Assembly (NCBI RefSeq): GCF_019805165.1
Contig: NZ_RWIJ01000029.1
Coordinates: 1-64,000, forward strand
Direction: 5' to 3'
DNA length: 64,000 nucleotides
Source: Azospirillum sp. 412522
GTDB lineage: Bacteria > Pseudomonadota > Alphaproteobacteria > Azospirillales > Azospirillaceae
Below, piece after piece: positions 42,377 through 50,008 of this stretch (position 1 is the stretch's first letter; each line of letters opens with the position of its first letter). The notes beneath the pieces were generated by a model. It made no database searches. It had not been told where the DNA came from and saw only the letters and a list, made by a program, of their open reading frames with translations. The translations under genes and the position numbers were made by a program.

Positions 42377-44872
42377 TCAGGTGCTTGTCGGACTTGATCC
42401 GCCGGAAGGACTCTTCCGACACGACCACCGTTTCCCCGCTGATCCGAATAGACCGGGGGTCGCTGGGGAAGGGGTTGGAACCACCTTCAGGGGCCGCAGG
42501 GGCGCCCGTGGGTGCGTTCTGAGGCGCGGCCGGTGTAGGCGCGTAGCTCCCGAGACAGGCGCCCTCTGCGGTGCCTTCAGGACTCCACTAAGGGGGCCAT
42601 CCTTCGCGCCGTAGCCGGTCAGGGGCATAAGGACCAAAGAGGCGCCTTCCTGCTGATCGGGCGGCAGGCTAGAAAGGAACTGATTCAGGATCGTTAGCTT
42701 TTCACCCTTGGTCTTCGCTTGGGCAATCTCGGCACCCGCGGCCTTCACCTGATCGGGAAGACTCGGGTTCCCCTGGATAGCCCCATGCGTCGCCAAGGCG
42801 GCATCAATGGTCGCCTGATAGGCTTGTGGGTTGCGGATATGTGGGGCAGCCGCAGGGGCACCAGAGGCGCCCACAGGGGCCGCGGGATTACCCACACCCA
42901 CCGTAGGGCTAGAACCAGGCACAACAGCCGGGACGGCCTGGGGGTCGCGCTGTAGCACCCCCTCGGCAACAAGGCCCTGAAGACGGTTTTGCAGGGCAAG
43001 GCCCCGGTTGCCATCCATGAGGGACCGCGGATCATTGTGGAAGGCGTTCACAGTGTCCGAGTCGATGGAACCCCGCTGTACCAGGGTTTCAAGGCCCCGC
43101 TGCACCTCCAACGGCTTCAAACCGATATGGTCGTAAATCGCCTTGTAGATCCCCCCGCCGGGAACCTCATTCCGGGCGATAAGCTCGGCCTGGGTCTGTC
43201 GGAAATCCTCAAGATGCTGGGCGCGTTCGTCGGCTTGCTGTCGGACGGTAGCTTGTGCCCCCTCCTTCAGCCCCTTAACCGCCTGCACCGTATCCCCGCC
43301 AGAGATACCGACTTTCTCGGCATAGCGGCGCCGTGCGTCGGCGGTCCGCAGAAGGTCCGCGGTCTGAGTGCCGAAGAACTTGTCAAGGACGCGGCCCCCG
43401 GTCTTGCCGATAGCGGGGCCGAGCAACCCGGCAGCCGTAGCGCCTCCGGTGAATGGGAGGGCCGCCGCAGAGGCACCCGCGGCCAGCTTCCCAAGCTTTG
43501 CGCCGGCAACCTCAAACCGCCCACGCATGTTCTTCTGTTTGGACTGCGAAACCGCGGTGTTCAGGTCACGCAAGCTTTCCTGAAGGGTCTTTGTGGTCCC
43601 TTCGTCCAGCCCCAACCCGTTCACCCGGTCAATGAGGGTGTCAAAGTAGCCGGCGGACTCGCCCCCGCTTCCGGGTTCCCGGTTATGGCGGGCGGCCTCG
43701 CTGATCGCCGACAGGATCGTTCCGCGGCCTTCCTTGTCGATTGCCCCGGACTGAACAAGGGAGTCGGTAGCCTCCCGAAGGTTCCGGCTTAGATCGTCGG
43801 CAATGTCCTTGAAGGTCACGGAGTCGGGTTGCCGGGAATCACTGCCCCGGTTGTCCACCGTCGCCCGACGCTGTTCGTAAAGCTGTTGAACGCGAAGGGC
43901 GGAAGCGGCTTGGTCGGGGTGGGTGTTGAAGTCCTCTTCAATCTGCCCCATCCGGGCCATATCCCGAACAGCACCGGCAGCCCGCGCAGGGGCCGCAGCA
44001 ACAGCAACGCCAGCATGAAGGCCCCCAGCAGACGCACCGCCTATGATCCCTTCACCCACGGCTTGCTTTAGATCGAGGGCGGCCCCGTCATCGGTGCCAA
44101 CAGTGGAACCCACCTGCTGAACCGCCGACTGTCCGGCATTCGCCACACCTTCACGGGCGACGTTGCCGACCAGGGAACCACCCTTGAACAGCTTCCCGAC
44201 TCCGAAAGCGTCGAGGGCGCCAGAGGCACCGGCCACCATGATAGCAGCCTTCCAATCCTCTTCGTTCGGGGTCTCTCGGCCGTTGTGCTGGGCGCGTTCA
44301 AGGGCGACAGGTCCGACCGTCTGAAGGGCACCGAAGAGGGCCGGGCCGGCAAAGGCACCGGCAGCCGCACCCGCGGCGTTGCCAACACCAGGGACCACGG
44401 AACCCATGGCACCGCCCACGGCCGAACCCGCCGCACGGGTCAGCAGCCCGCCGAGCAATTGCCCGCCTTGCTCCACCGCGGCGCGGGGAAGGCTAGACCA
44501 ATTGAAGCCCTCGTTTCCCTTGTTCAAAAAGTCTTCAGAAGCGTTCGCATAGTTCTTAGGGGCACTGGTCAGGTTCCGAAGGAACTTGCCTGTCGAATTG
44601 AACCCCATCATTTCAGCGGTAACGCCTAGGTTTTCTAGAGGCGCATCAATGCCAGAGGCAAAGGCGCTAGAAAATGAAGTGTCGGGGTCGGTTGCTTCCT
44701 TGGAAGAACCACCCTTTCGGTTGCCCGTAACCTGGGCGTGAATGTCTTGAATAATGGCGTTCTGTTCGTCAGGAGATTTCTGTAGAAAATTCGCCCCGAT
44801 GTTAACGCGGCCGATACCGTCTATCTGAACAACAACCGCCCTCTGCGTATCTGGCAAATGCACGGACTCCAC
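42377..44872 (-). CDS. Putative phage ejection/internal-virion protein (831-residue frame with probable -1 frameshift near the end)
   Basis: The open frame gives 831 residues. It has an acidic N-terminus (VHLPDTQRAVVVQIDGIGRV), several Gly/Ala-rich hydrophobic stretches near residues 140-180 (AGSAVGGAMGSVVPGVGNAA) and long helices, consistent with internal-virion DNA-ejection proteins. The last 45 or so residues are Arg/Pro-rich and unlike the rest. In the -1 frame the same DNA encodes GSYAPTPAAPQNAPTGAPAA and then IRISGETVVVSEESFRRIKS, ending at TAA 42306-42308. A single-base change near 42515-42585 is therefore likely. The GTG start at 44872 is uncertain. Confidence 0.72.
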   Translation of the reverse strand: MESVHLPDTQRAVVVQIDGIGRVNIGANFLQKSPDEQNAIIQDIHAQVTGNRKGGSSKEATDPDTSFSSAFASGIDAPLENLGVTAEMMGFNSTGKFLRNLTSAPKNYANASEDFLNKGNEGFNWSSLPRAAVEQGGQLLGGLLTRAAGSAVGGAMGSVVPGVGNAAGAAAGAFAGPALFGALQTVGPVALERAQHNGRETPNEEDWKAAIMVAGASGALDAFGVGKLFKGGSLVGNVAREGVANAGQSAVQQVGSTVGTDDGAALDLKQAVGEGIIGGASAGGLHAGVAVAAAPARAAGAVRDMARMGQIEEDFNTHPDQAASALRVQQLYEQRRATVDNRGSDSRQPDSVTFKDIADDLSRNLREATDSLVQSGAIDKEGRGTILSAISEAARHNREPGSGGESAGYFDTLIDRVNGLGLDEGTTKTLQESLRDLNTAVSQSKQKNMRGRFEVAGAKLGKLAAGASAAALPFTGGATAAGLLGPAIGKTGGRVLDKFFGTQTADLLRTADARRRYAEKVGISGGDTVQAVKGLKEGAQATVRQQADERAQHLEDFRQTQAELIARNEVPGGGIYKAIYDHIGLKPLEVQRGLETLVQRGSIDSDTVNAFHNDPRSLMDGNRGLALQNRLQGLVAEGVLQRDPQAVPAVVPGSSPTVGVGNPAAPVGASGAPAAAPHIRNPQAYQATIDAALATHGAIQGNPSLPDQVKAAGAEIAQAKTKGEKLTILNQFLSSLPPDQQEGASLVLMPLTGYGAKDGPLSGVLKAPQRAPVSGATRLHRPRLRTHPRAPLRPLKVVPTPSPATPGLFGSAGKRWSCRKSPSGGSSPTST

Positions 44873-44909
44873 TTTTTATTGATTTCACATTTAAAAAAGG
44901 AAAGGGTCA

Positions 44910-45302
44910 TTAATGTACGGTGGTCCCTAGCGGGCAAATCTCGGGGCATATATCATCTTCCGCACCACCGATTACGGCTTGTTCGGACTCCGACAGTCTG
45001 ACAACCTCATTCTTCAGCCTCTCGATTTCCCTCGCCCCACCCCTGCATTTCGCTACTAGATCAACCACTCTCTGAGTGCTGAACATGTTCGTGAAAATGA
45101 GAATGTTACGTTCGTCGGCGGGACTCAGTACATTCCGGTGAACCAATCCCATTACCGCTACAGTGTTCATAGGGTCGATACCGAACGCCTCAGGATATTT
45201 GGAGAGAATGGTATGTGAACGCGATAGAATGTCTTTAATAACCTCCCCCAACTCCCCACTCAGGTTGATCGGAAGGTTGATGCCATAGGGGTCATTGTCC
45301 AT
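44910..45302 (-). CDS. Unknown element protein (130 aa)
   Basis: A 130-residue protein: DNDPYGINLPINLSGELGEV, then a helical middle (IKDILSRSHTILSKYPEAFG) and a C-terminal coiled-coil segment (AREIERLKNEVVRLSESEQA) ending in a short Cys-containing tail (DDICPEICPLGTTVH). No family is recognised. It lies 37 bp upstream of the large virion-like gene on the same strand and has an AGAAGGA site 7 nt before the ATG at 45302, which makes a longer start (45320) unlikely. The context suggests a phage structural accessory protein or regulator. Confidence 0.6.
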   Translation of the reverse strand: MDNDPYGINLPINLSGELGEVIKDILSRSHTILSKYPEAFGIDPMNTVAVMGLVHRNVLSPADERNILIFTNMFSTQRVVDLVAKCRGGAREIERLKNEVVRLSESEQAVIGGAEDDICPEICPLGTTVH

Positions 45303-45407
45303 AGAATTTTCCTTCTGCATTTATATGATTGGCATAGATCGAACAATAATTTCCGACCATATTCTTAACGGAAGAGGTTCGGCTATCTTCGGACAGCCTT
45401 CCCCTTC

Positions 45408-45427
45408 TCTCTCAGGGTGGGTGAATT
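45408..45427 (-). repeat. Element repeat motif, copy 2
   Basis: TCTCTCAGGGTGGGTGAATT on the + strand, about 106 bp upstream of the 130-residue gene start, in the same orientation as the other copies. Confidence 0.75.
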
Positions 45428-45504
45428 GTTCGATGATTGATGTTCGGGGAAGGGTCCGGAGTGATCGTTCGCCCTCTGTCTTCAGGGGCTTCGCAAGATC
45501 GCTC

Positions 45505-45524
45505 TCTCTCAGGGTGGGTGAATA
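45505..45524 (-). repeat. Element repeat motif, copy 3
   Basis: TCTCTCAGGGTGGGTGAATA on the + strand, 97 bp from copy 2 and in the same orientation. Confidence 0.75.
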
Positions 45525-45590
45525 AGGCGCCATTTTCCCTCTAAACCATTGATAATAAACGACACAGCGCCGCATATCCGTACTCAAAAG

Positions 45591-45604
45591 CAGGTGGGTG
45601 AATT
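45591..45604 (-). repeat. Element repeat motif, partial copy 4
   Basis: CAGGTGGGTGAATT retains the GGTGGGTGAAT core but lacks the TCTCTCAGG lead. It stands at the start of the module B region. Confidence 0.5.
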
Positions 45605-45757
45605 AATTGCTTGGCTAGAGTGTCCGCCGCCCCCGACCCCCTAGGGCACCCCCAGAAAGCAAAAAGAACCCCCCTGTTTCTGGAGGAAGACTTCAAGCCC
45701 CCTGGGGGGTGGGGGAGTCTCTTCAAGAAAATTCTGGGGGAACTCTCTGTGTCTGAG

Positions 45758-45864
45758 GGTCGGAACAACAACAAAACAACAGTGGTTCAACCCCATTCTT
45801 TGAAGTCCGATTGCCTGAAGGCCGGGGGAGGGCACAGAGTGTCTTCCGGTCCCTTGGGACTCCT
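45758..45864. repeat. Duplicated non-coding module, copy B core
   Basis: Direct-orientation partner of 37350-37452, about 8.4 kb away. The 24-bp block at 45841-45864 is identical in both copies. The 32-bp block at 45758-45789 differs at a few sites. The sequence between is weakly similar. Confidence 0.7.
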
Positions 45865-46105
45865 TCAACCTGAAGACGTGGCCCGACTCGGGCAAACCGA
45901 CAGACTCATAACGGTAATTATGGAAAATGAATGACGAATAAGGCGTTGATAGGCTTATGCTCATTATGTGACTAAGGGTGTTGGGGCCTGGGGACATTAG
46001 GGCTTACTGTTGCCTGTACCTCTCCCCTGCCCCGTAGACCACACGCTTACCGGGAGTAGGCAGGAAGATTATAGGCAGTTGGTGGAATGACACTGGAAAA
46101 GAAAA

Positions 46106-46129
46106 AGGGAGAACCCGAAGGCCCTCCCT
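46106..46129. terminator. Bidirectional hairpin terminator after the DUF3102 gene
   Basis: AGGGAG/CTCCCT arms with an AACCCGAAGG-type loop, flanked by AAAAA on one side and TTTT on the other, so it can terminate both ways. It lies 51 bp after the DUF3102 gene stop (reverse strand). Confidence 0.75.
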
Positions 46130-46180
46130 GTTTTACCGACCAACAGACCTTAACCACCCTGCAAATGCGAAGGTCGGCCT

Positions 46181-46882
46181 TCAGATTTCAGCGGTAAGCA
46201 AACCGCGGGCTTTCCAATCACCGATCATGGTGATTAGTTCTTCCTTGGAAGCGTCTTTGAACTTTGCGGCCACTTCAGCCACGACTGCCCGTCGCCGGGC
46301 AACTTCGGCCTTCAGGGCTTCAAGCTGGGCTTCAGCCTCTTGGGCACGGCGTTCACTGTCGGTAAACCCTGCGCCTGGGCACAGTTCTTGTGCCTTTGCT
46401 ACCAGGGCTTCAGGGTCCATGCCGAACCCCTCGGCCACCTTCGCAAGCTTCGTCGCGGCCACGTCCCTTTCGCCGTCCTGCCCCCGCTCAACGCGGGCAT
46501 GGATCTTCAGGGCGTATTCAGCGTCTTCGCGGGTGAAGGAGGACGCGGGGGCCGGGGCCGCCTGGGTAGGTTCCTCGGGGCGTGGCTTGGCGTGGGCTTC
46601 AAGGAAGGCGTCAACCCCAGCATCGGCGTCAAAAGTGCCGTGGTCGGCACATTTGCGGGCAACCTGCATATACTTTGCAGCGGTGCGGTAGCTGCATCGG
46701 CAGTTGGCGGACACCCAATCCTTGAATGTGCCATGGGGACACAGCTTCTTTGCCTCTAGCAGGTATTCACCGGCTTGCTTGGCTTCTAACAGCATTCCCT
46801 TGGCGTGGTACTGAACTTGGAAATGACACTCATCAATCCGCCGGGCGAGGCGGGGAAGGTCCGTTACGACGGTAGGCAGCAT
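46181..46882 (-). CDS. DUF3102 domain phage protein
   Basis: A 233-residue protein whose N-terminal 90 residues match the DUF3102 pattern: AKGMLLEAKQAGEYLLEAKK then HGTFKDWVSANCRCSYRTAA and KYMQVARKC. DUF3102 proteins are common in phages and integrated elements and may have a DNA- or ParB-linked role. The C-terminal half is a coiled coil (QEAEAQLEALKAEVARRRAV). It follows the antirepressor-like gene in the same direction with about 100 bp between, including a copy of the repeat motif at 46981. Confidence 0.78.
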   Translation of the reverse strand: MLPTVVTDLPRLARRIDECHFQVQYHAKGMLLEAKQAGEYLLEAKKLCPHGTFKDWVSANCRCSYRTAAKYMQVARKCADHGTFDADAGVDAFLEAHAKPRPEEPTQAAPAPASSFTREDAEYALKIHARVERGQDGERDVAATKLAKVAEGFGMDPEALVAKAQELCPGAGFTDSERRAQEAEAQLEALKAEVARRRAVVAEVAAKFKDASKEELITMIGDWKARGLLTAEI

Positions 46883-46980
46883 TGGGCTTTCCCTCTCGCA
46901 GAAGGTTGATGGAAGGTCGGGGGTTCTCTAGTCGGGGGTTTAGGCACCGGGCCGGCGGCTGATCCGTGGAACCTCGGTGT

Positions 46981-47000
46981 ATCCTCAGGGTGGGTGAATA
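46981..47000 (-). repeat. Element repeat motif, copy 5
   Basis: ATCCTCAGGGTGGGTGAATA on the + strand. It overlaps the 3' end of the antirepressor-like gene: CACCCACCCTGA supplies its last codons (His-Pro-Pro) and stop. Confidence 0.72.
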
Positions 47001-47362
47001 AGCGTGGAAGCGGCCGGGACCAGATCACCGCGGCGATACGCGGCGAACACCCGGACCAAGGTAGCCCGAACCTCCTTCGCCATTTCCGTCCGGGAGAACA
47101 TGGCGACTAGAAGGGCCTGTTCTTCGTTCAGATGGTAGGCGATAGAGGGACGGCCACGCTTGCCGGTATTTGCACGTTGCGAATGCAAATTCCCAAAGCC
47201 TTCAAGTTCGGCCCGGTTCGCTTCGATCACGATGCGAATGTTCGTCGGCCGGGCCATACCAAGGGCCACCGCAAGATCGGTATCCAGAACACGGGGTTCA
47301 CCTTCAACGGCGGTAACGCAAATCAAGTCGTTCATGGTCAGGGTGTTCTTCAGGAAGCTCAT
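46985..47362 (-). CDS. Rha/antirepressor-like phage regulatory protein
   Basis: A 125-residue protein. The start (SFLKNTLTMNDLICVTAVEG) leads into EPRVLDTDLAVALGMARPTN, then the Rha/antirepressor-type block KRGRPSIAYHLNEEQALLVA with MFSRTEMAKEVRATLVRVFA. In related phage proteins this region forms a DNA-binding or repressor-interacting domain. The C-terminal LIHPP and stop are read from the element repeat motif. The start is 47362 or the internal ATG at 47335. It lies upstream of DUF3102 on the same strand. Specific target unknown. Confidence 0.72.
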   Translation of the reverse strand: MSFLKNTLTMNDLICVTAVEGEPRVLDTDLAVALGMARPTNIRIVIEANRAELEGFGNLHSQRANTGKRGRPSIAYHLNEEQALLVAMFSRTEMAKEVRATLVRVFAAYRRGDLVPAASTLIHPP

Positions 47363-47482
47363 AGGCGACTCGCTGAAGGCGCTTGGCACTGGGTTGGCTA
47401 CATGGGTAGCGGGTAATGGTAGGGACGCTGTAGCGAGTCCCTGAGGGCGCCTAGGCTCGTCCCTCTGCGTTTGGTGAAGCGC

Positions 47483-47887
47483 TTACGACGAATGGCATCT
47501 GTTGTCGCATAACGAGACAACACCCCACCGCTCCGCCATGTCGGTTTCGGCCTGGGCGGCGCTATCGGCTTCAACCATCCGGTGAAACTTCAGGGCCTTC
47601 TTTGCCGTCTCTTCGTCCAGAGCGGCGGCAATGGCAGCCTCTACGGCCTTCCGGTAGGCTTTGCGGACTTCGGTGGGGTTGTTGGCATTCGTGCCTTGGG
47701 TGTCACCTAAGGCAGCCGTAACCCGCTCCCACTCTTCCGCAAGCCACATTGCATTTGAACGGGTGGGGGCGTCGATTGGACCAAAGCCCTTCTCCACGCA
47801 CCAAGCGCCAAACCGCTTCGTGTTCAGCTTCCCGGTTTTCTCGGACAGGCACTCAGCCCGCCCGATCAACAGTGCCCCGCCCACCAA
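47483..47887 (-). CDS. Unknown element protein (134 aa), start unclear
   Basis: A helical 134-residue frame: LNTKRFGAWCVEKGFGPIDA, then RSNAMWLAEEWERVTAALGD and TEVRKAYRKAVEAAIAAALD. The AMWLAEEWE and KALKFHRMVEAD phrases resemble other phage DUF proteins near DUF3102, but I cannot name a family. The first codons are TTG or GTG with no clear ribosome site, so the N-terminus may be truncated. It lies upstream of the antirepressor-like gene and converges on nothing. Confidence 0.5.
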   Translation of the reverse strand: MVGGALLIGRAECLSEKTGKLNTKRFGAWCVEKGFGPIDAPTRSNAMWLAEEWERVTAALGDTQGTNANNPTEVRKAYRKAVEAAIAAALDEETAKKALKFHRMVEADSAAQAETDMAERWGVVSLCDNRCHSS

Positions 47888-47973
47888 GCGCTAATCCCCG
47901 CGCATCATCCGCCCGGTTGCCGAACGCATCGCCCATAGCTATCGTGGAGACGCATTATAACCCAGAGGCATAT

Positions 47974-48762
47974 ATGGGCACCGATCAACCTAAAGAGCCA
48001 ATCATAATTGAAAAGCTTGAACGCATCCTAGCAGCAACCGCAAAGCTTCTTGTCAGAAGAGACTGCATCGGAGCTGCGAGCACTGTTGTTCACGGCCGTC
48101 CCCATGTTCATCCATCCCCAGTTGATTATTATAGTGATTGTGTCGTTTGGGATGTTTGGTTTTACATGCCAGCCGATGTTTATGAGGCATTGGAGGGGAA
48201 AGGGCTAATTGAGAAGCAGATAGACGAGGCATTTAATGAAGTAATTTCTGGAGCTTCACATTCCGACCGAGCAAATATATCAATTAAGATTGACTACGAG
48301 CAGGACTTTAACGAGGGATGGCGAGATGAGATATCGCGCATACTTTCAGGTGAATTGATTTCAAATCAGGGCCGCGTCCGCTCCACTAACATAGCGCACC
48401 TACAACACGAAGGATTGCTATTCCGTTCTGAGCCTGAAATATTTTTCTACAAAGCGGCCAAAAAACGCGGCATTCCCATCGCTCCGTTACCTGTATTTAT
48501 TCAGGGTGGGAACGACTATCATCGCACTGAACCTGACTTCCTCATCGTAAAAGATGGGGTTTGCCTCTTAGTTGAGCTAGATGGGAATATGTTTCATCGC
48601 GAAACGCCCGTTCAAGCTCAAAACCGCTTGCGCTTCTTGACCCAGCAGGGCGCACATTTGTACCGACTTGAAGCAAAACGCTGCGTTACCATACAAGGCG
48701 CTGAAGAATGCGTATCAGAAGTTATTGAGAATATCCACATTCTTACCAGAAAGTTGCGATAG
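47974..48762 (+). CDS. AT-rich PD-(D/E)XK-like nuclease candidate
   Basis: A 262-residue protein in AT-rich DNA next to the integrase. The C-terminal 100 residues fit a Vsr/DUF559-type restriction-endonuclease fold: EPDFLIVKDGVCLLVELDGN supplies the Asp and ExD residues, followed by MFHRETPVQAQNRLRFLTQQ and GAHLYRLEAKRC with the basic end of the core. The N-terminal half, WDVWFYMPADVYEALEGKGL and neighbours, is not recognised. AGAGG is 5 nt before the ATG. Its composition suggests recent acquisition. A nuclease-based defence role is plausible but unproven. Confidence 0.7.
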   Translation: MGTDQPKEPIIIEKLERILAATAKLLVRRDCIGAASTVVHGRPHVHPSPVDYYSDCVVWDVWFYMPADVYEALEGKGLIEKQIDEAFNEVISGASHSDRANISIKIDYEQDFNEGWRDEISRILSGELISNQGRVRSTNIAHLQHEGLLFRSEPEIFFYKAAKKRGIPIAPLPVFIQGGNDYHRTEPDFLIVKDGVCLLVELDGNMFHRETPVQAQNRLRFLTQQGAHLYRLEAKRCVTIQGAEECVSEVIENIHILTRKLR

Positions 48763-48785
48763 CGTTAGCTGAAGTGTAACAAGCA

Positions 48786-48801
48786 AGAGGGGGCCGAAGC
48801 C
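48786..48801. terminator. Hairpin between the nuclease-like gene and integrase
   Basis: GGGGGC-CGAA-GCCCCC lies between the convergent ends of the nuclease-like and integrase genes. Same style as the hairpin at 42286. No T-run is obvious. Confidence 0.6.
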
Positions 48802-48811
48802 CCCACTCACT

Positions 48812-49936
48812 TCAACCCAACTTAGACGCCAAGTCCTTAGCATCTGGGTTGTAATATCGCTTTAGAACCTGAACGCTTTTATGCCCCGTAACGGCTGATA
48901 GCTCCAAGACATTGGAAAGCTTCTTACTCATATCTGTAGCCGCTATATGCCGAAGATCGTGAAAGGTAATGTGGGGGAAGGTCGGGTTCCTCTTGCGGAT
49001 TGCTCGGATTACCTTCTGGTAAGAGCGAACCACCGTGCCAGGACGCACCACGTCGGGGAACAGCGGACCAGCGGGGGGCCTGCCTTGCTCAATCCACCAT
49101 TCCCGCAGAACCTTTGCGGCTTCCGTGGAAAGGGGGACATCCCGGCTATCCCCGTTCTTGGTGTCAGTCAGGTGAATGACGTTCGCCTTGTCCCAGCTTT
49201 CCCAACGTGCAATCCGCCATAATTCTCCCTGCCGCATTGCCGTTAGCGACGCGAGGCGGGCTATGTAGTACAAATATCGTTTGCGGATTGGGTTCTGAAG
49301 CTCCCTCCAAAGTTCCTCTCTCTGGGCAGGCGTCAAGCGAACCTCTCGGGCCTTGCGGTTTTTCGGGAGTTTCACACCGCGGACAGGGTTCTGAAGCTCG
49401 GGCATGCCCCATTCACTACGGGCGTGTTGGTAGATAGCGGACAGGATCGCCAGCTTATTACGGATTGTTGACGGGGAAATCGGAACCCCTCTACAGCCCT
49501 TTCGCTGTTCTTCCGTCTGTCGCCATTCCACAAGCTCCACCGTCGTCACGTCCACCATGCGTTTATCTGCCAGAGGGAGGGCCAGCCAAGAGCCGATCCG
49601 CCCCTTTTCCTGTTCGTGGCCCTTCTTCTTCGGACTCTCTTCGGAGAGATAGCGGGTAAGGGCCTCCCTGAGCGTCAGGGGATAGCCTGTGGCGTTGGAC
49701 GGTGGGTCAGTTGCCGGTTTGGGTTCAGGCGCATCCTGAAGCATCCTACGAGGCACTATGGACTCGCGCTTGCGTCCCCTGCCCCTCCCCACGACTCCAA
49801 GGGCCGCTTCCTGTTCCTCGCCCCACTTCCGGGCTTCCTCGACGGCTTCCAGGGGAAAAGTGCGTTGGGCCTCGACCTTGCCCCGGACCCTCACAACCAC
49901 CCTCAGGCTGTGCCCCCGTTTCTCGACGTAAGCCAT
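48812..49936 (-). CDS. Tyrosine site-specific integrase
   Basis: A 374-residue tyrosine recombinase. The N-terminal arm-binding region (GHSLRVVVRVRGKVEAQRTF) and the SAM-like core (LTLREALTRYLSEESPKKKG) lead to the catalytic domain. It has Arg in ASLTAMRQGELWRIARWE, Lys in TDTKNGDSRDVPLS, HDLRH in FPHITFHDLRHIAATDMSKK, and GHKSVQVLKRYYNPDA with the nucleophile Tyr. All catalytic positions appear present. The ATG is directly adjacent to a TTGCTCCCA arm-site pair (49938-49957), so the protein may repress its own gene. It should catalyse recombination at the tRNA-Cys repeats. Confidence 0.92.
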   Translation of the reverse strand: MAYVEKRGHSLRVVVRVRGKVEAQRTFPLEAVEEARKWGEEQEAALGVVGRGRGRKRESIVPRRMLQDAPEPKPATDPPSNATGYPLTLREALTRYLSEESPKKKGHEQEKGRIGSWLALPLADKRMVDVTTVELVEWRQTEEQRKGCRGVPISPSTIRNKLAILSAIYQHARSEWGMPELQNPVRGVKLPKNRKAREVRLTPAQREELWRELQNPIRKRYLYYIARLASLTAMRQGELWRIARWESWDKANVIHLTDTKNGDSRDVPLSTEAAKVLREWWIEQGRPPAGPLFPDVVRPGTVVRSYQKVIRAIRKRNPTFPHITFHDLRHIAATDMSKKLSNVLELSAVTGHKSVQVLKRYYNPDAKDLASKLG

Positions 49937-49958
49937 TTTGCTCCCATCTTGCTCCCAA
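49937..49958. promoter_or_regulatory. Right-end tandem TTGCTCCCA sites (putative integrase arm sites)
   Basis: Two TTGCTCCCA copies, 11 bp apart start to start, match the pair at 36261-36280 in sequence, spacing and orientation. They touch the integrase start codon and are 51 bp from attR. Confidence 0.7.
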
Positions 49959-50008
49959 GGAGCGAGGGGGCCACTGGTCGGCTTAGACCATTGATTTCCT
50001 TAGGAAAA

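Larger units (their letters stand above)
45303..46180. other. 878-bp non-coding control region of the element
   Basis: Open frames here lack ribosome sites, and the two that recur (starting LFRPS and ending near HPP) read the duplicated module, beginning with TTG codons. The region holds three copies of the element motif (45408, 45505 and a partial one at 45591) and module copy B (45758-45864). A hairpin terminator is at 46106-46129. It is the largest gene-free stretch of the element. Confidence 0.65.

Noticed and set aside
42377..42600. Programmed -1 frameshifting in the virion-like gene
   Set aside because: No X XXY YYZ-type slippery heptamer or following structure is seen where the frames could switch; an indel is simpler.
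37178..45774. Two related small frames reading MVLFRPS... (37178-37366) and MLLFRPS... (45541-45774)
   Set aside because: They are read from the duplicated non-coding module on the reverse strand. Both would begin with TTG, lack ribosome sites and diverge beyond the first residues; the similarity is explained by the DNA repeat. Translation cannot be fully excluded.
45641..45997. A 118-codon reverse-strand frame in the large gap of the element
   Set aside because: It overlaps the module repeat and lacks a start signal, and its composition does not resemble a protein of the element.
37181..47000. The repeated TCTCAGGGTGGGTG motif as a CRISPR array
   Set aside because: Copies are few, irregularly spaced up to kilobases apart, and no cas genes or spacers are present.
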